Shown here piece after piece: positions 40,197 to 64,000 of a DNA stretch of 64,000 bases (position 1 is the first letter of the stretch; the number at the start of each line of letters is the position of its first letter). Source of the stretch: Hemibagrus wyckioides (Eukaryota > Chordata > Actinopteri > Siluriformes > Bagridae); NCBI RefSeq assembly GCF_019097595.1, contig NC_080716.1:14656901-14720900 (forward strand). Direction: 5' to 3'. The notes beneath the pieces are model-generated. The model was not told the origin of the DNA, ran no database searches, and saw only the letters and a program-made list of their open reading frames with translations. The translations under genes and the position numbers were made by a program.

Positions 40197-43100
40197 TGAT
40201 AAATACTGAAAAAATACAGAATATTGGCCTGTTGTTACGTTGAATAGAAAAAAACAGAATTTACTCAGCTGAATAGATTCAGTTTTCTAATCTTCCATCT
40301 ATGTCCATCTAATGAGTGTGATTTGCTGTATTGTAATCACTGGAACAACTACCAGTGAATGGCTTGTTATGAACAACTCAGGCTGCTCAGGTCAGCATGT
40401 GTGTTCAAGGTTACAATCTCCAGACCTGACAAATCATATCTGTTTTACTGAGAAGATGGGATAAGTGACATGTGTCTTGCCTTGTGGCTACATTGCTGTC
40501 CCTTGCATTCAGTCAAGCAGACAGCGATGGGTTCAGTGCATGTCCGTCACAGCTCAATGGACCTCATGCTGCACTGTAGCAGGTCAGTTTTTCCTGAGAG
40601 AGTGAAGCAGATTTAGAAATGTTTGATTGTGGTCATGAATTTTCTTTAGCTAGTAGCATCTTCATGTAATTTACAGTTGAAGAGTTTACAGTAATTCTCT
40701 TTGTGATTTGACAGTAACTTTAATATGGCTGTTTTTTCAGTATTAGCTAATGGCTTAAAATAGCACCAACACAAGAATTATGCTTTATAATTAAAAGGCC
40801 TCATCCGTGTTAATATACATTTAAGTAAGACTGCAGTTTCATATTGATTTTAAAGACTCTGTGCAATTGATCTGCAGCCTACACTGATTTTAGCTGAACC
40901 CTAGCTATATGTGCAATATTACAAATTGTGCAGTTGTAATTGTGCAATGTTTATATTACCTACAATAAGCATTAAAATGTAAGTAAAAACGTTCAAATCC
41001 TTGAACACTGCATTTAATTCAGTGTATCCCAACAATATATCCATCTCATGGGTGAAAGAGTTCTTGCTGGATAGAAGCCAACCAATTAGCCTGAGACCCC
41101 CTGCATCAAAGGTAGTAGATTACACATTCATCTAACCAGACAACAAATGATATACTTTGAGCAACTGTATGATTGATGCACAACCTCTTATCATACAATG
41201 TACTATGCTGAAGCACACACGCACACACACACACACACTCAAGATGCTGATGCTGACAGAACTGCTAGCAAATTGTTTTAAGGTCATGACACCAATTTTC
41301 AGCCTCAAACCTGGACTTGATAATTGCCTAATGACTCAATGTTAAATGTGATAAAGCAGGAAAAAATACAAGAGTTGTACAGTGCTCAGAGGGAAGCAGG
41401 AAATTTTGAAAATCTAACCACAATTGAGGGGTGATCCTAAGTTCATTATTGTATTATTCCCAACAGACATTTCACTGACATATGATAGGCTGTTTTGATT
41501 CTGACAAAAAAATTACTGGAAATTACTTCTGACTCAGGAGAGATGTTCTTTACTGCATATTTATCATAGCTGGGATTCCAATCCCTATGAACACCACAAG
41601 AATTTATGGCAGAAAATATTTTGAAGGCCAGTTTGGTCATTCACAACAGGCTGATTCTCTAATGGTGGTGTTTTATTTTTTCATGAGCAAGCAAGCAAAG
41701 GTAACTAAAGACCCACCAGGCATAAAGGGTTGAGTTGGGAGTTGCCTGTTTAATGTGCTTGACTCCAGAATTCGATAGTTCTTTGACTGGACCTGAACCA
41801 TGCTGATTTTGTACACATATGTACTTGAATCTAAAGTTTCTCTTCTGTTATTATCTGCCCTTCTGGTTTATTGTTGAGAGGATTCATTTTGGCACATGGT
41901 GTTAACAGCGATTATAATTAAATCAATAAAGTTCTGCTTGTGCTAAGTTCTGTTATGTTTATAATGCTGTTTTCTGAATTTAAATAGCATAGAAATGTTC
42001 TGTTAAGTCTTAAAAGCATACCGAGCAGCATGACTGGACTTCAGACTGAACTCAACACACTGCAAATCTCATATTACCATAGAACTTTAGTAAGGTAAAA
42101 ACATCCTATTTGCCTTCCTCTTTTTAATGATAGTAAATAATATACAGTAAACTATGCTGCCACAGTGTTTTTTTCTAATATAAAGCATGCACGTCAACAA
42201 ATGACCCAGGAGCATGTGGTCATCTAGATACAGTGAACTGTGATTTTTAACCTGGATTCAGCCCAAAAAATATATATCCAAGGTTAAAACGGTGGTGTTG
42301 GGTTTCAGCGGACTTAGCAGCAGGGTGTAATGTGTCAAACATGTCAGGTAAAGCTTCCGCTTTTAAAGCAATTCCTTTCTGAAGCTAAATTTTCATTTAT
42401 CTAGAGAAAAAACAAACACATGCATGAGCATTTAAAAATAACTAAAAATGTCAGCTGTTAGTAGTGAATCACTGCCGGTACAGTCACTCTATAAATATAC
42501 TGTGGCAATATATACTGGGATGGGAAAAATAAAATTCATGTTAAGCAGCACAGAGCTCAACTGAGTCACGGTCAAAATCCCTCCTTGTTTTGCAAATGGA
42601 AATGACATCCTCCAGAGTCCAATTAAAGCCTACACAACGCCAACTAATAAAGCACGACCTGTTCTCCTGAGGCTGAGGTGAATGATGTATATAGCTGTTT
42701 TAAACTGGTTAAACCACAACTGAACTGAACTTTGATGCTTCGATTTTATATGCTAGTTATGTTAAACCAAGCCACACGTTACCATGTTCACATCAGTTGT
42801 GAAGGAACAAGGAAGTCTAATTGATAAACTGTCCCAGCAATCTGTTCCACACAAAGCTATGCATGGCAAGGGTTTTATTCAATGATGCGTCAATGGAAAA
42901 AAAATTATTTGTATCTTATCCTAAATGTCAGGGACTGCTCGTCTGCTCTAGCTGTATCAGTGAAAGCTTCTGCTACCAAGGCTACAGCAAACATTAAAAG
43001 GAAAATACATCACCATCACCACTTAACAATGTTCCAGGGTTGATGTAACGTGGTCAAATGCCAGAAATTTGTTCCTGAGTTCAGACAAAATGTTTCACTC

Positions 43101-44700
43101 AAGGATTAGAGCTGTTCAGTGAGAAAAAGACCTATTTTAAATTAAATATCATGGATTATCATGCCTCCCTGTAGTTTAATCAAACAGACTACCATGCCAT
43201 TATTATGGGTTACCAAGCAACCACATTAAACCTGCATTATATGATGTACATATGCTTTTTTATGTTGTCTTGTGAATTTTTTTATTCTAGTACTCATATA
43301 ATTTTTAGACTGATAGTTCTCACATAGTGAACCAAAACGAAGATGTATTTATTGATAGAAAATTTTAAGTACTTCTGTAACTCAAACACTGGACAAGGGC
43401 ACCTGCCAAACAACATAAGAGTAAATGTATTTGGGTTTTGTATTCTCTTTGTTGGTCTCAGTGCATCTCAGTCAATATATGCTTGGGTCTTTATTCCAGT
43501 TCCTATAACAGTGTAGTGCAACACAGTGTAAGTGCAGTGTTTGACATTTTATCACAGTCAAAATAGATTATCCCAAAGTCTACATAGGTAAAAAATTTTC
43601 AAGATTTTATTAAAGAACTGAGTTTGCACTCCTAATTTTTCTTATTAGCTGCAAAGATATTCATCCGATTCTGATACCTGGCTACAGAATGCAAAAATAA
43701 AACCTGCATACACATTAGGCTTGCTATACCTGTGGCCTACAATATTGCATCACAAATGTGGAATGCTGTTTTTCTTATTCCACAACAGGGAAGCTTATTC
43801 TCGGGTTTATAACCAATTAAGAACGATAGTCACACCTCAAGATGAAATCTTGACAGCTGATATACAAACAGATACTGACTCAAACAACTGACTCATTTTT
43901 TTCCATCAGTGTGGGTGACTCTCATTCATTGCACTGAAATTTATGTACCCTGTTTGTGACCCTACAAAGGGGAAATGCATTGACTCTTCAATGGGCTTCT
44001 CAAGTGCTTCCTGAGGAAAAGCCTGGTCCATTCAGATATACCATGACCTCTCACTAAGCACTCTATATTACTTGCTCTGATTGCTTTTAAGTGTTAAGCC
44101 GTTCCTGCTCAGCAGACACACAAATAAATGACTGATAAGAATCTGCCCTAGGTGTTGCATTTATTAGCTCAGGTTTATTGGATGTAGTTTACCAAGTTTT
44201 AGGAACTTGCATGTGCTACTTTACACGCAGCAAAATGATGCACATGATTTATAGTAATAAATTTCAGGATTTATAATAAAACCTTTCATTTTTACACAGA
44301 TATCCTTGCGATCATACAGTATGCATTATGTGCACTGCTTATTTTATTTATTTAATTGATAAAGATTTTCCTATATAGTAGTCATTTATAGATTACATTA
44401 CAGAAATCATAACCTTTAAACAGACCAAATAAAACAGAAAAACGAAATATATTTATTATTAATGTTTTATTTATATTTTCAGTCGCCCTCCTACAGTTGT
44501 GTTGCTCCCATGACCAGACTTTCTTTAATAATCAAACTTTTTTCATCGAACCTGAACTGGCTCTGTGTTAGACCACGAGCATACTTCATTTTCTTTTCTT
44601 TTTTTAAGGAGCAAATTTTTTTTTTCTCGATTTGGCCATACTATTTTTTTTTTTGCTAAATTTGCAAACAGAATGAACCGACACATCAGCAAAGTACAGC
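39627..44700. other. Intergenic region between myoz2 and usp53 (no gene seen)
   Basis: The myoz2 3' UTR probably ends soon after the polyadenylation-like AATAAA at 40094-40099. A TTG/TTTA microsatellite follows. A short fragment of the CTGGATAAGAGC-type dispersed repeat lies at about 43385-43430. Otherwise this is AT-rich sequence with short random ORFs. Confidence 0.6.
40112..40197 (+). repeat. (TTG)n then (TTTA)n microsatellite
   Basis: About seven TTG units run directly into about sixteen TTTA units, shortly after the presumed myoz2 polyadenylation signal. Confidence 0.9.
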
Positions 44701-44769
44701 AGCACTGGAACAGGATGTGCATGTGCATTCCTGAAATGAGTAGACTACCTTTGAGATATGTACCAGAAA

Positions 44770-45313
44770 GATCCTCCCTTACGCACGTGCGCTGTGCGCG
44801 GTCAGCGCGCGAGACTACAGAAAACATGGCACACTGTACGGGTGGCGAAGCTTCTGCCCTGTGCTGTATACACGGGCGTGGCTTCAGTACAGTGCGAGGA
44901 GGCGGGGTTTGAGTGCGGAACTGTATACAGGGAAGGGCGGGGCTTGAGCTCCAGCGCTGGAAACATCACTAATCCTGAATTTCAGGTGGCTGCAGTGAGT
45001 CGCTACTGCCGCACGCGCTCACTGTAGAGGGACCTGAAAACCTACCGGGAAGCTGCGTTTCAGGGGGTTCTACTGAACAGTTATGTGAAGAAAAAAAAAT
45101 GAAAAGGCAGAGAAGTCACTACTTCAGCACGAAAAGTGATTTTATATCTTGCCGATCATCCTGGTACTTCACTTAAGTGACAACTTTACTAACGCACTCG
45201 GCTCTTCCGCCTTTGACACTTCGGGAGCTGGCGCCGAGAAGCAAAATGCTGACACTTGGGAATATTCACTGATTAAATCTCTCGGAATTGAGGCGAAATT
45301 ACCCTGTTTACTG
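44770..45313 (+). promoter_or_regulatory. CpG-rich island, probable usp53 promoter and non-coding exon 1
   Basis: Local CpG density rises sharply after the AT-rich spacer. GC-box-like motifs are GGGCGTGG near 44873, GGCGGGG at 44901-44907 and GGGCGGGG at 44935-44942. An E-box GCACGTGC lies at 44783-44790. A good donor, TTTACTG|GTGAGT, sits at 45313/45314. The next plus-strand gene is usp53, whose first coding exon has a long 5' leader, so this is the natural promoter. The exon assignment is inferred. Confidence 0.5.
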
Positions 45314-45478
45314 GTGAGTAATGCATGTTCTGATACTGATTTGCTGTCTTTTGATCAAACTTTCCTCGCCATTGTTATGCCTCCCACTGCGCATGTGACG
45401 GAGCCGGAAATCTACCTGATTCAGGTGATCAGGTTTTGTCGCTCGAGCATAGCTGAGAAGAAGAGCTCACCATCACAT

Positions 45479-45480
<2 letters not shown>

Positions 45481-45535
<55 letters not shown>
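45481..45535 (+). repeat. (AT)n microsatellite
   Basis: About 27 AT units directly downstream of the presumed usp53 promoter. Confidence 0.95.
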
Positions 45536-45537
<2 letters not shown>

Positions 45538-46796
45538 CAGAGTGGATTTTTTTTGTGTCAATATTAATCATTTCAATTAAAGATGAAAATAATCTTTGTC
45601 TGTATTGTAGACATTTTAATTCAGTGAGAAACCTCGACAGCTTGGCGTAGCTTCCTCTCAAAGCACGAGGAACACAGGAACAAATGAGGATACACTATTA
45701 TGCCTCTTAACCCTCGTCCAATATTTGCTCTTTTCTCTCAGTGGTGTAAAGGTGCGCAGTGTTTGTGTCTTTTGGGCGTCATTTTGGAGACAACTTGTTC
45801 TCTATTCACGTTGATTCTGTGAAACTCCCATCGATACCACGGCCATGTACCACAGGAGCTCCAGGAATTTCGACACGAACTGCTCTTGTTTACTTCTTGA
45901 GTTTTCTCTTAGCTCCTAGCCTTGTGCCCTTATCTCGCCTTACGTCAAACATTAAATACTTAAAATATATTTCAGGAGCTTATTCCCGAATTAATCTGTC
46001 TAATAAGTAACACACATTGTAAGTAAAGGTGCTGAATAAGTACGTAGAGGTGTGACAGGAGTAAGTTGTCACAGCTCCAAACTACTAAAAAAGCACCCCA
46101 GTGTATATTATCCAAAAGCATCAAATATCTAAATGAAGAAAGCACAAGTCATAAGTTGAACATTAGAAGTAAACTGAATCCTGCATTAAACTATGCTCAG
46201 TTGATAAATAGTAAATGAACGATTATTGGGGCTTTTCCAAACAAGCAGCTGTGTTTTAATTGAGTCACATATTGAACTCGGCTTTGCTCTTGTCATAAAC
46301 ATTTCCACAGCCCAGATATTTTGTGGTGAAAGACGTGGGAGACAGTTGCGTTACTCTTCTTCAAGCTGGGCAAATAATGCTGCAAATAAATTTAGTTTTT
46401 TTCATTTAGATATTTATCCACAATAAACTTACCAAGAATATTTCCCCCTTTCTTTAATAACCTTTAAGAATCCCAGGCCCCTCTCATGTCTGGCAAGAAC
46501 AACCCCGATCATTTAAAGTAAGTTTAATCATGATCCTGCAATCCACTTAGACTGTAAGAAAGTGTAGGCTTATGTATGAATCTACTGTAAAATTCGAAAA
46601 GTGTTCATGTGGCCGGCGTTTATGCATGTTTATGTGGGGAGAGTGAAGAGAATGCACAGGCATGCTGAAAAACTGGCTGATGTATGTGCCATGCTGCAGC
46701 GATGTGCTTTAGGATCATGCTTTTCATGCTGTTGCCTCATTACAGTCCTGACATATCAAGCAGTCCCACAGCAGTCACTTGCCTCCTTGAGGAAGT

Positions 46797-46823
46797 GATA
46801 TATATATATATATATATATATAT
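46797..46823 (+). repeat. (AT)n microsatellite
   Basis: About 13 AT units in the first usp53 intron. Confidence 0.9.
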
Positions 46824-48100
46824 CTTGATGCTGGTCAATTTCTACATATCGCTCCAGTAAGGCTGGGTTTCTGAATGATTGCCTGAAATGATCAAGTCTA
46901 GTGAGATTTGAGACACAAGGAATAAAACACAGTGTTCGATCATCATGATCAGGGCTGCTTGTAAGCTGAAAACAAAAAAGAAATTGATTGCTGTTAAAGA
47001 AGTATGGATTTTTGTAAAAGACGCTGAATGAACATTTAATCCCTGTTTGAGCAATCCCATTAATCACGTCGAAAATGAATGGAAAGAAAAGCCGTTGGCT
47101 GCATTGTAGTACTGACATTTATTATCAAGCCACATGGAAGTGAGAACGTGTTTAGGAAGTGGCCCGCCGCATTTAGGGGACATTATTCTGCCTCTCGGAA
47201 GTGTTCGAGGAAAACCACTGGGTTATGTCATGTACTGTTCTTGAGGTTGGGTGTGTCTATGAGAATGAATGTGCAGGAAAGATTTTGTCTTGGTCTTGAG
47301 TGTTTGCTTTCAAGACGTGGTGACGTGAAGTGTGTGTGTGTGCGTGCGTGTACAAACACACTACCTGTACAGTCTCTCAGGACTCGAAGTGCTGACTGCA
47401 TGCTGGAACACGGCACACAGCCTACAGGAAGCCCACACAGGAAACGGCCACTGCATTGTTGCTGGAAGCCAATACGTACCGCTCCTGTCCGCCGGGAATC
47501 CAGCTGCTCCTTCAGTGTTGTTTCAGAGTTTCAGGAGCGTGTCACATTTCGCCCCCTACACACACTCGTACAAAGGTTAGATGTCCTTTTGCTGGACTTT
47601 ATCTGGCATAGGTGTGTGAATAGGAAGAGGATATTTTTTCAGAGAGCAGAAGTATGTCTTGGCTTGTTCTACAGTAGAGCTTCCTATATTTCTTACATTC
47701 CTGTTTTATTGGCATGTAAAGGCATTGTGCATTTTTTCTTTATTTTATTTAACTAACCTTGTCGGTCTATTGTCTATTGACATTTTTACTTTACAGCATA
47801 AAGTTGTATGTAATTTATGATTCTTGTGAATTCCATAATGCTGTTAGCTGTCATTCTGACAGCAGCTACTCAGATTAGTTCCTTGTCAGTTTAAAACAAT
47901 GACACTCTTACTGTTTGTTGCACTCATGCTGGACCAATAGCTAGAACGATGCTCTTTTCACCACTTGGTGAGCAAATATTGTTTAAGTGCAAACCTGTAA
48001 TTATTGTGGATATTTCAGAACTTCGTTCCAATGATCACCTTGTACCTGTTTGCATTTCTCACTTTATCTTCATTATTTGTTGGTTGTTTTAGTTGCACAT

Positions 48101-48652
48101 ACACCGATCAGGCATAACATTATGAGCACTGAGAGGTGAAGTTAATAACGCTGATGATCTCCTCATCATGGCACCTGTTAGTGGGTGGGATATATTAGGC
48201 AGCAAGTGAACATTTTGTCCTCAAAGTTGATGTGTTAGAAGCAGGAAAAATGGGCAAGTGTAAGGATTTCAGCGAGTTTGACAAGGACCAAATTGTGATG
48301 GCTAGACTACTGGATCAGAGCATCTCCAAAACTGCAGCTCTTCTGGGGTGTTCCCGGTCTGCAGTGGTCAGTATCTATCAAAAGTGGTCCAAGGAAGGTA
48401 CAGTGGTGAACCGGTGACAGGGTCATGGATGGCCAAGGCTCATTGATACACATGGGGAGCGAAGGCTGGCCCGTGTGATCCGATCCAACAGACGAGCTAC
48501 TGTTGCTCAAATTGCTGAAGAAGTTAATGCTGGTTCTGATAGAAAGGTGTCAGAATACACAGTGCATGATGGGTTAGGGCTGTTTTGGCAGCAAAAAGGG
48601 GACCAACACTATATTATGCAGGTGTTCATAATGTTATGCCTGGTCAGTGTAC
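48101..48652 (+). mobile_element. Tc1-derived MITE with both terminal repeats
   Basis: The left end (ACCGATCAGGCATAACATTA) and right end (CATAATGTTATGCCTGGTCA) are inverted repeats about 550 bp apart. Inside, the plus strand encodes the N-terminal helix-turn-helix part of a Tc1 transposase ([20 protein letters not shown] ..., [17 protein letters not shown]), with one TGA after VNR. It then jumps from YTVHDG directly to the extreme C-terminus (GLFWQQKGDQ), so the whole catalytic region is missing. The same junction occurs at 56480-56925. Confidence 0.85.
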
Positions 48653-48939
48653 ACTCCTTTGTTTTTTCAGGATGTTTCAGATTCATAATCATATTAAGTT
48701 TTAATAGTTATTATTTAATAGTAGTTTGTTTATTTGGTGAAAGAAATGAATCACTAAAAATGGCCTTCTGCATTTGTGAAGTTATTTACATGCCAGACTT
48801 CTGATGAATCACTTAGAAAAATTTCTGATCAGAAAATAAGGAACTATTATTTAGCAATTAGGTCATTCATATATGTTATGAACCAGGGTCTGTTGTTTGA
48901 TCCTGAGCTGCTGTTACTGTCTGTTTGGCTCTTCTGTAC

Positions 48940-49110
48940 TCTGTTTTCATCATGTTCATGTCGGTTTCCTCCCAACATCATACAAGTAGGTGCACTGGGT
49001 TTGTGATGGAGTTATGTCCGTTCCAGAGTGTATTTATTTTACACCTATTGTTCACTTGATATGCTCAGGTTCCACTTGTGATCCAGGCGAGGATAAAGTG
49101 ATGGTAGCTG
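48940..49110 (+). repeat. Dispersed fish repeat fragment
   Basis: Contains TCGGTTTCCTCCCAACATCA, GTAGGTGCACTGG and a closing GATCCAGGCGAGGATAAAGT, the order seen in a widespread fish interspersed repeat. It is in the opposite orientation to the copy at 54005-54245. Confidence 0.5.
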
Positions 49111-50278
49111 AATACACAAAACCAAATGCATTTAAAAGTCAGGGCAGCATTGCTATATTACATGCCTTTTGTGATGGCATATTTCACTTCGAATATGAGT
49201 GTGTGATTCCTAATTTAGACTGTTTACTGTTATTGACCTCTTTTGTGCCATTAATCACTTTTATTTTCGTTTTGTTTGTTTGTTTGTTACTTTGCTTGTT
49301 TTAATTCATGAGATGGCACGGAAGTACCATAATGCTGCCCTCGAGGATGTAATCTAATGTGACACACAGTTTTGTATACAATTGCAAATTGACCCAATTA
49401 TAAATTCCTCCAAAGGCAGAAAAGAAGAACTTTTCAGATGCTAGTTGTTTTTTTCCCCCTTCTAGTTCTTCTTCCACTAGTGGGCTATTTTCCTAAGCAG
49501 TGGAAGTTTTCAGTGTAATGATCAAAAGGCTTAATGAGTGAACTGCAGGAAGTCGTCTCGCATGCAGACTTGCCCTCTGTAGGAAGGGTGCGGGCAGAGT
49601 TGTTTGGTTTAAACGAGGGCTGATATGGTGACCTCATCTCATCAGCGGAGGGAAAAATAAGGTGAGATGGAGCAGGATCAGAGGATCCTGAGTAAAATAA
49701 GGTAATGTTCATGGTGACTGTGTCATAATTTAATGTTGTGTAGGAGTCATTAGTCTGCATCTATCTAAGAAAAAGGCAAGTCTTCCTGTGTAGGAGCTTA
49801 AAACTAGGCTAAATCAGTCCTAACATTGACTGACTGGAGACCAGACCTACACCAGGGATGTTATGGAATCTCTAGTTGTCTTATATGAGATACAGTTTTT
49901 GTCATCGTCTTTCACATTCCTTCAAAGGCCCGAGACGATCTCACAGTGGAACTATAAAGTGGGAGCTGTCACTGAATTGAGCTGACAGGAAAAATAATTG
50001 TTTTCTGTCAGAGCTATAGTGTTTTTCCCGCTCTAATTGTGACTCATCATCATCATCATCATCATCATTTCACTGTTGCAGCCATAATTTTCTCTCTGAT
50101 GCCTCCGGTTCCTGTAGAAATGATTGAGTATGCTGTTTATTGGAAGCTAAACATTGACTCAGACACCAGTTATATTTGGTGATATTGGATAAAGAGATGC
50201 GAAAGCAAAATGAGATAATTTAGCAGTTGGCTGAGTTACTGGCAAAGAGTTTTTTAAAAATATATATATTTATATATA

Positions 50279-51661
<1,383 letters not shown>

Positions 51662-54004
51662 ATTCTCGAACGTTCAATGTAGACAGGATTGTTGCTGTTG
51701 TAATCTACTGTTTTTATATTAATCCTTAATCATTTGTGAGCACAGCAAGGCAGCCAAAAATAATTTGTGGATAATGTGTGCTTGGTTGCTACATAAGTCA
51801 GGGTCTATTTGGCGGCTATGCCTGCCTCTTTACTTCACCTGTTTACTACACAGAATCACTACTGAGTGAGGGAAATAAAGCATACTGCGCTGCTGCTGAT
51901 AGTGGATTGGAAAAAATGTATTCAGTAATGTTCATTCAGCTTGCCTGCTCCACCCCTTATCACACGCTTCCAATGAGTTTTCAGGTTGGTGTTTCTATCA
52001 CCATGATTGCTTCTTGCAAACGTCTGGACAGTGAATGTGTTTTTGCAGTGATTTACTGGTTGCCTTGGTAGTTTTTCTTTTCTTCTTCTTCTTGGAAACC
52101 TCTTGCTCTGCACTCTTAAGCATTGTCTCTAACAGCTATATGAATTTAATTGTTGGCTCGTTAGTTTCCGAACAAATCCCTTTTTATTGCAAGTCCAACA
52201 TGGAGATGCATGTCCAGTCTCGAAGCACTGATCTTAATCTTAAAGGCCAGAGCTCTTTAGCAGCGAGAGGCTTAAGCGCTCACCTTGGAATGCTGTTGCT
52301 ATGGTCTGCTGTGGCCATGTTACAAGCGTGCAGAGGGCCTCCAAGCCTCAGACTTCGAGCCTTCTTTTTGGCTTTTGGTGATGTTTATCACTTCTTGTTT
52401 GTTAAGTTAAGAACATTGAAACCCAGAAGAACATGGCTAGTGAAACTGCTCGCCCAGTGTCTCTTGGGAACAAGTACAATTGGCACAAGCATGCTGCTGA
52501 ACTGGTTGGTAAATGAGACGTTATGTGTACTGTGTGACAATGTGGTGCTTATACACTCAAACAGGAAATTGCAAAAGCATCTTGGGCAGATGTAGGGATC
52601 TTTCTATTCAATTTATTTCAGACTGAGTACAAGTACATTGAGGTTTTTTTGTTCTGGTATTCATCAGTAACCTTATCAATACTGAAAGGTTAACCTACTT
52701 AGTATTAATTAATCAGAGATGTCATGGAGAATTGTATCTGGCACTGCTTATGTTCAAAACAGTGGCTTTGAATAGCAAACGTGCATGATCATGCATTTAG
52801 GCTTCTAGTTTATTTTAAATTGAGTGCATTATCTCGCTATATTATTTAACTTACAATAGAGAGCAGGTCTTATTTTATTTCAGAAAAGTGCTTTTGTACA
52901 ACTGTAAGTAATTTACATTTACTTAGGCTATTTAACTAGAGTTTGCTGCCATGTTGGTTGATGGTTGTGTGCTTGCTGTCACTCCTCATGCTGAGTTTTA
53001 ATTTGGGGATTTTTTATCGCTAATTTTCTTGAAAGAAGATGGAGTTGATCCTTTTGCTGTTTTCAAAAAGCACAGATTTCTGTCTGCCATGCTTTGATAT
53101 GGTGTCAAGGGGTATGAGATGCTAGTAACTCAGCATTTCAAATGAACACAGTTTGGGCCTCTACCTGATGCCAGTTTCAGTATCAGTGCATCCCTAGAAT
53201 GAAGAATAGACGAATCTAAACATTAATTTGACTATTATTCAGTAGAGGAACCCTTAACAGATGTTGAAATTGAAAGCCTGAACAACTTGTCCATTTCCAT
53301 TCTTTGGAAAAAGTACTCCTAATGAGAGAGGATTATAAATTTCTTATTTTTGGCAAGGTTAACACCAAAGAAACCTGTTTTTGTGTTGAAACTGAGCAGA
53401 CATTCATTCCACAGTGTTAACCAAGGCTTAAACCCCAAACCAGGAAGTGCACATGGTTTGTGTGGATAAAAAGAGAAGTGCTGCTATGCTACAGAGGACT
53501 GTTTATCCTTCATAGTTTAAAGGATAGCTTATAAGGGTACACGTGTCTTACCAAAATGTGCTGTGAGGCAAATGGTTTGGCAAGTTAATATAAACTTCCA
53601 GACATCAGTTCTTCACATGGACAGTAAGCCAACCTGAAATATTTTCCTGTCAGTCTCTGGATCTTGGCTCTTTCTCGACAGCATAATGGAGAAATGTCTG
53701 TTTACATTAGGTAGCTTGAAGAACTGTAACAGGCCTTTCTTTTGCATTAATTGGAATACGGTAGTCAATGAGAATGCCTGGAGCGTGACTGAGAGAACAG
53801 GAGGCAAAAGTCGAATGCAAGAAATTGAACCATGATGATAATGATGATGGTATCACTTTTACTACATCACTTGTTAATACTGCTAATTTTGTATGAATTT
53901 GAAAAGATTTATTCACATAAATTAATCATACAGCCATGTAGAATTGTAGAGTGACGTGAGAAGAGAGAGCTGCAGTAATTGGAATTGGTTGTTTCATTCA
54001 TTCA

Positions 54005-54245
54005 TTAATCTTCAGTAAGGGCTTTATCTTTGTCAGGGTCGCTGTGAACCCGGGAGTCCATCCAAGGAAACATTGGGCGTGAGACGGGAACACACCCTGG
54101 GTGGGGTGCCACTCCATCACAAGACATCATGCACACACATTTACGCACTCATTCACACCTAGGAGCAATTTAATATAGCCAATCCACCTACTGGTGTGTT
54201 TTTGGGAGGAAACCAGAAACCCAAGAGGAAACCCATACAGACTTG
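54005..54245 (-). repeat. Dispersed fish repeat (SINE/L2-associated type)
   Basis: It shows the full order of a common fish repeat: TTCAGTAAGGGCTTTATC, GTCAGGGTCGC, ACACCCTGGGTGGGG, CACTCATTCACACCTAGGAG, CAATCCACCTACTGG, GTTTTTGGGAGGAAACC. The tRNA-like head expected beyond 54245 is not evident, so it is truncated. Confidence 0.65.
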
Positions 54246-54603
54246 GAAAGAAGTGGGCCTGGTTAGAGTAAAATATGAGATTTAAAAATGATCCAATGAA
54301 TGTCAGAGCTTGTTTTAACTTTTCAGATTGCTAGAGGAATATGTTTTTTTTTTCTTTTTTGGAAGTTATAGTTAGTTAATCCTTAATAATAAGTTAGTGC
54401 TTATAAATCATCATACAAGATAATGAGTCATCTTATTCACTACAGAGATGAGAGGTAGATGATTCTCATGAGTGGTTTGTAAGGTAAACCTTAGGAAAAA
54501 CTGTGGTAGTTGGCATTAGTATGGTCTTTTAACAAAGCTGTTAAAATGTTTCATCAGCATTATTAAATCATTAATAACATCCATGTCTTTTTGCCTCTCC
54601 TAG

Positions 54604-64000
<9,397 letters not shown>

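Noticed and set aside
47079..47756. 225-codon plus-strand ORF in the first usp53 intron
   Set aside because: Odd composition, no recognisable domain, no splice or homology support; one of many chance ORFs.
52035..52595. 186-codon plus-strand ORF in the first usp53 intron
   Set aside because: Partly hydrophobic and Leu-rich but with no recognisable family and no promoter or splice context; kept only as a chance ORF.

Overview
This is a stretch of vertebrate nuclear genome, almost certainly from a teleost fish. Genes are split into short exons with GT-AG introns, base composition is AT-rich, there is no operon structure, and the introns are full of fish-type Tc1/mariner fossils, a tRNA-headed SINE and very long simple repeats. 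A catfish or other otophysan is possible from the look of the repeats, but I cannot prove that.

Four genes are identified by protein similarity, and I re-read their exon junctions by hand. From left to right they are sec24d (minus strand; 5' half only, leaving through the left edge), synpo2 (plus), myoz2 (plus) and usp53 (plus; 5' part only, leaving through the right edge). From memory this is the same order and orientation as human 4q26 (SEC24D-SYNPO2-MYOZ2-USP53), so the block is conserved synteny. All junction phases agree: 9 coding exons give 436 codons of sec24d; 4 exons give a 1513-residue synpo2 with an alternative long C-terminus of about 1696 residues; 5 exons give a 271-residue myoz2; 8 exons give the first 322 codons of usp53.

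Layout: 1-1528 is a sec24d intron holding a Tc1 fossil. 1529-6500 holds sec24d exons and a CpG-rich promoter. 6560-10100 separates the divergent sec24d and synpo2 genes and contains a 2-kb CTAT/CTGT array and a Tc1 fossil. 10.3-29.5 kb is synpo2, with several Tc1 fossils in introns 1 and 3. 29.5-32.5 kb is intergenic. 32.5-39.6 kb is myoz2, with a candidate non-coding first exon at 32.5 kb. 39.6-44.7 kb is intergenic and nearly featureless. 44.7-45.4 kb is a CpG-rich probable usp53 promoter. 45.3-54.6 kb is the first usp53 intron, with two Tc1-type elements. 54.6-64.0 kb holds the usp53 coding exons.

Functionally, synpo2 and myoz2 are neighbouring sarcomeric Z-disc genes (actin/alpha-actinin/filamin scaffolding and calcineurin/alpha-actinin binding). 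They are flanked by a COPII cargo adaptor (sec24d) and a USP-family protein of cell junctions (usp53). I see no prokaryotic-type system, CRISPR array or viral gene. The points most worth a second look are regulatory and structural: twin UPRE/CREB3L-type elements at sec24d; a tryptophan-punctuated Gln/Pro tract and a retained-intron C-terminus in synpo2; a (GT)n tract replacing the polypyrimidine tract of usp53 exon 6; a deletion junction shared by two MITE copies; and a higher-order repeat built from a retroelement tail plus CTAT arrays.
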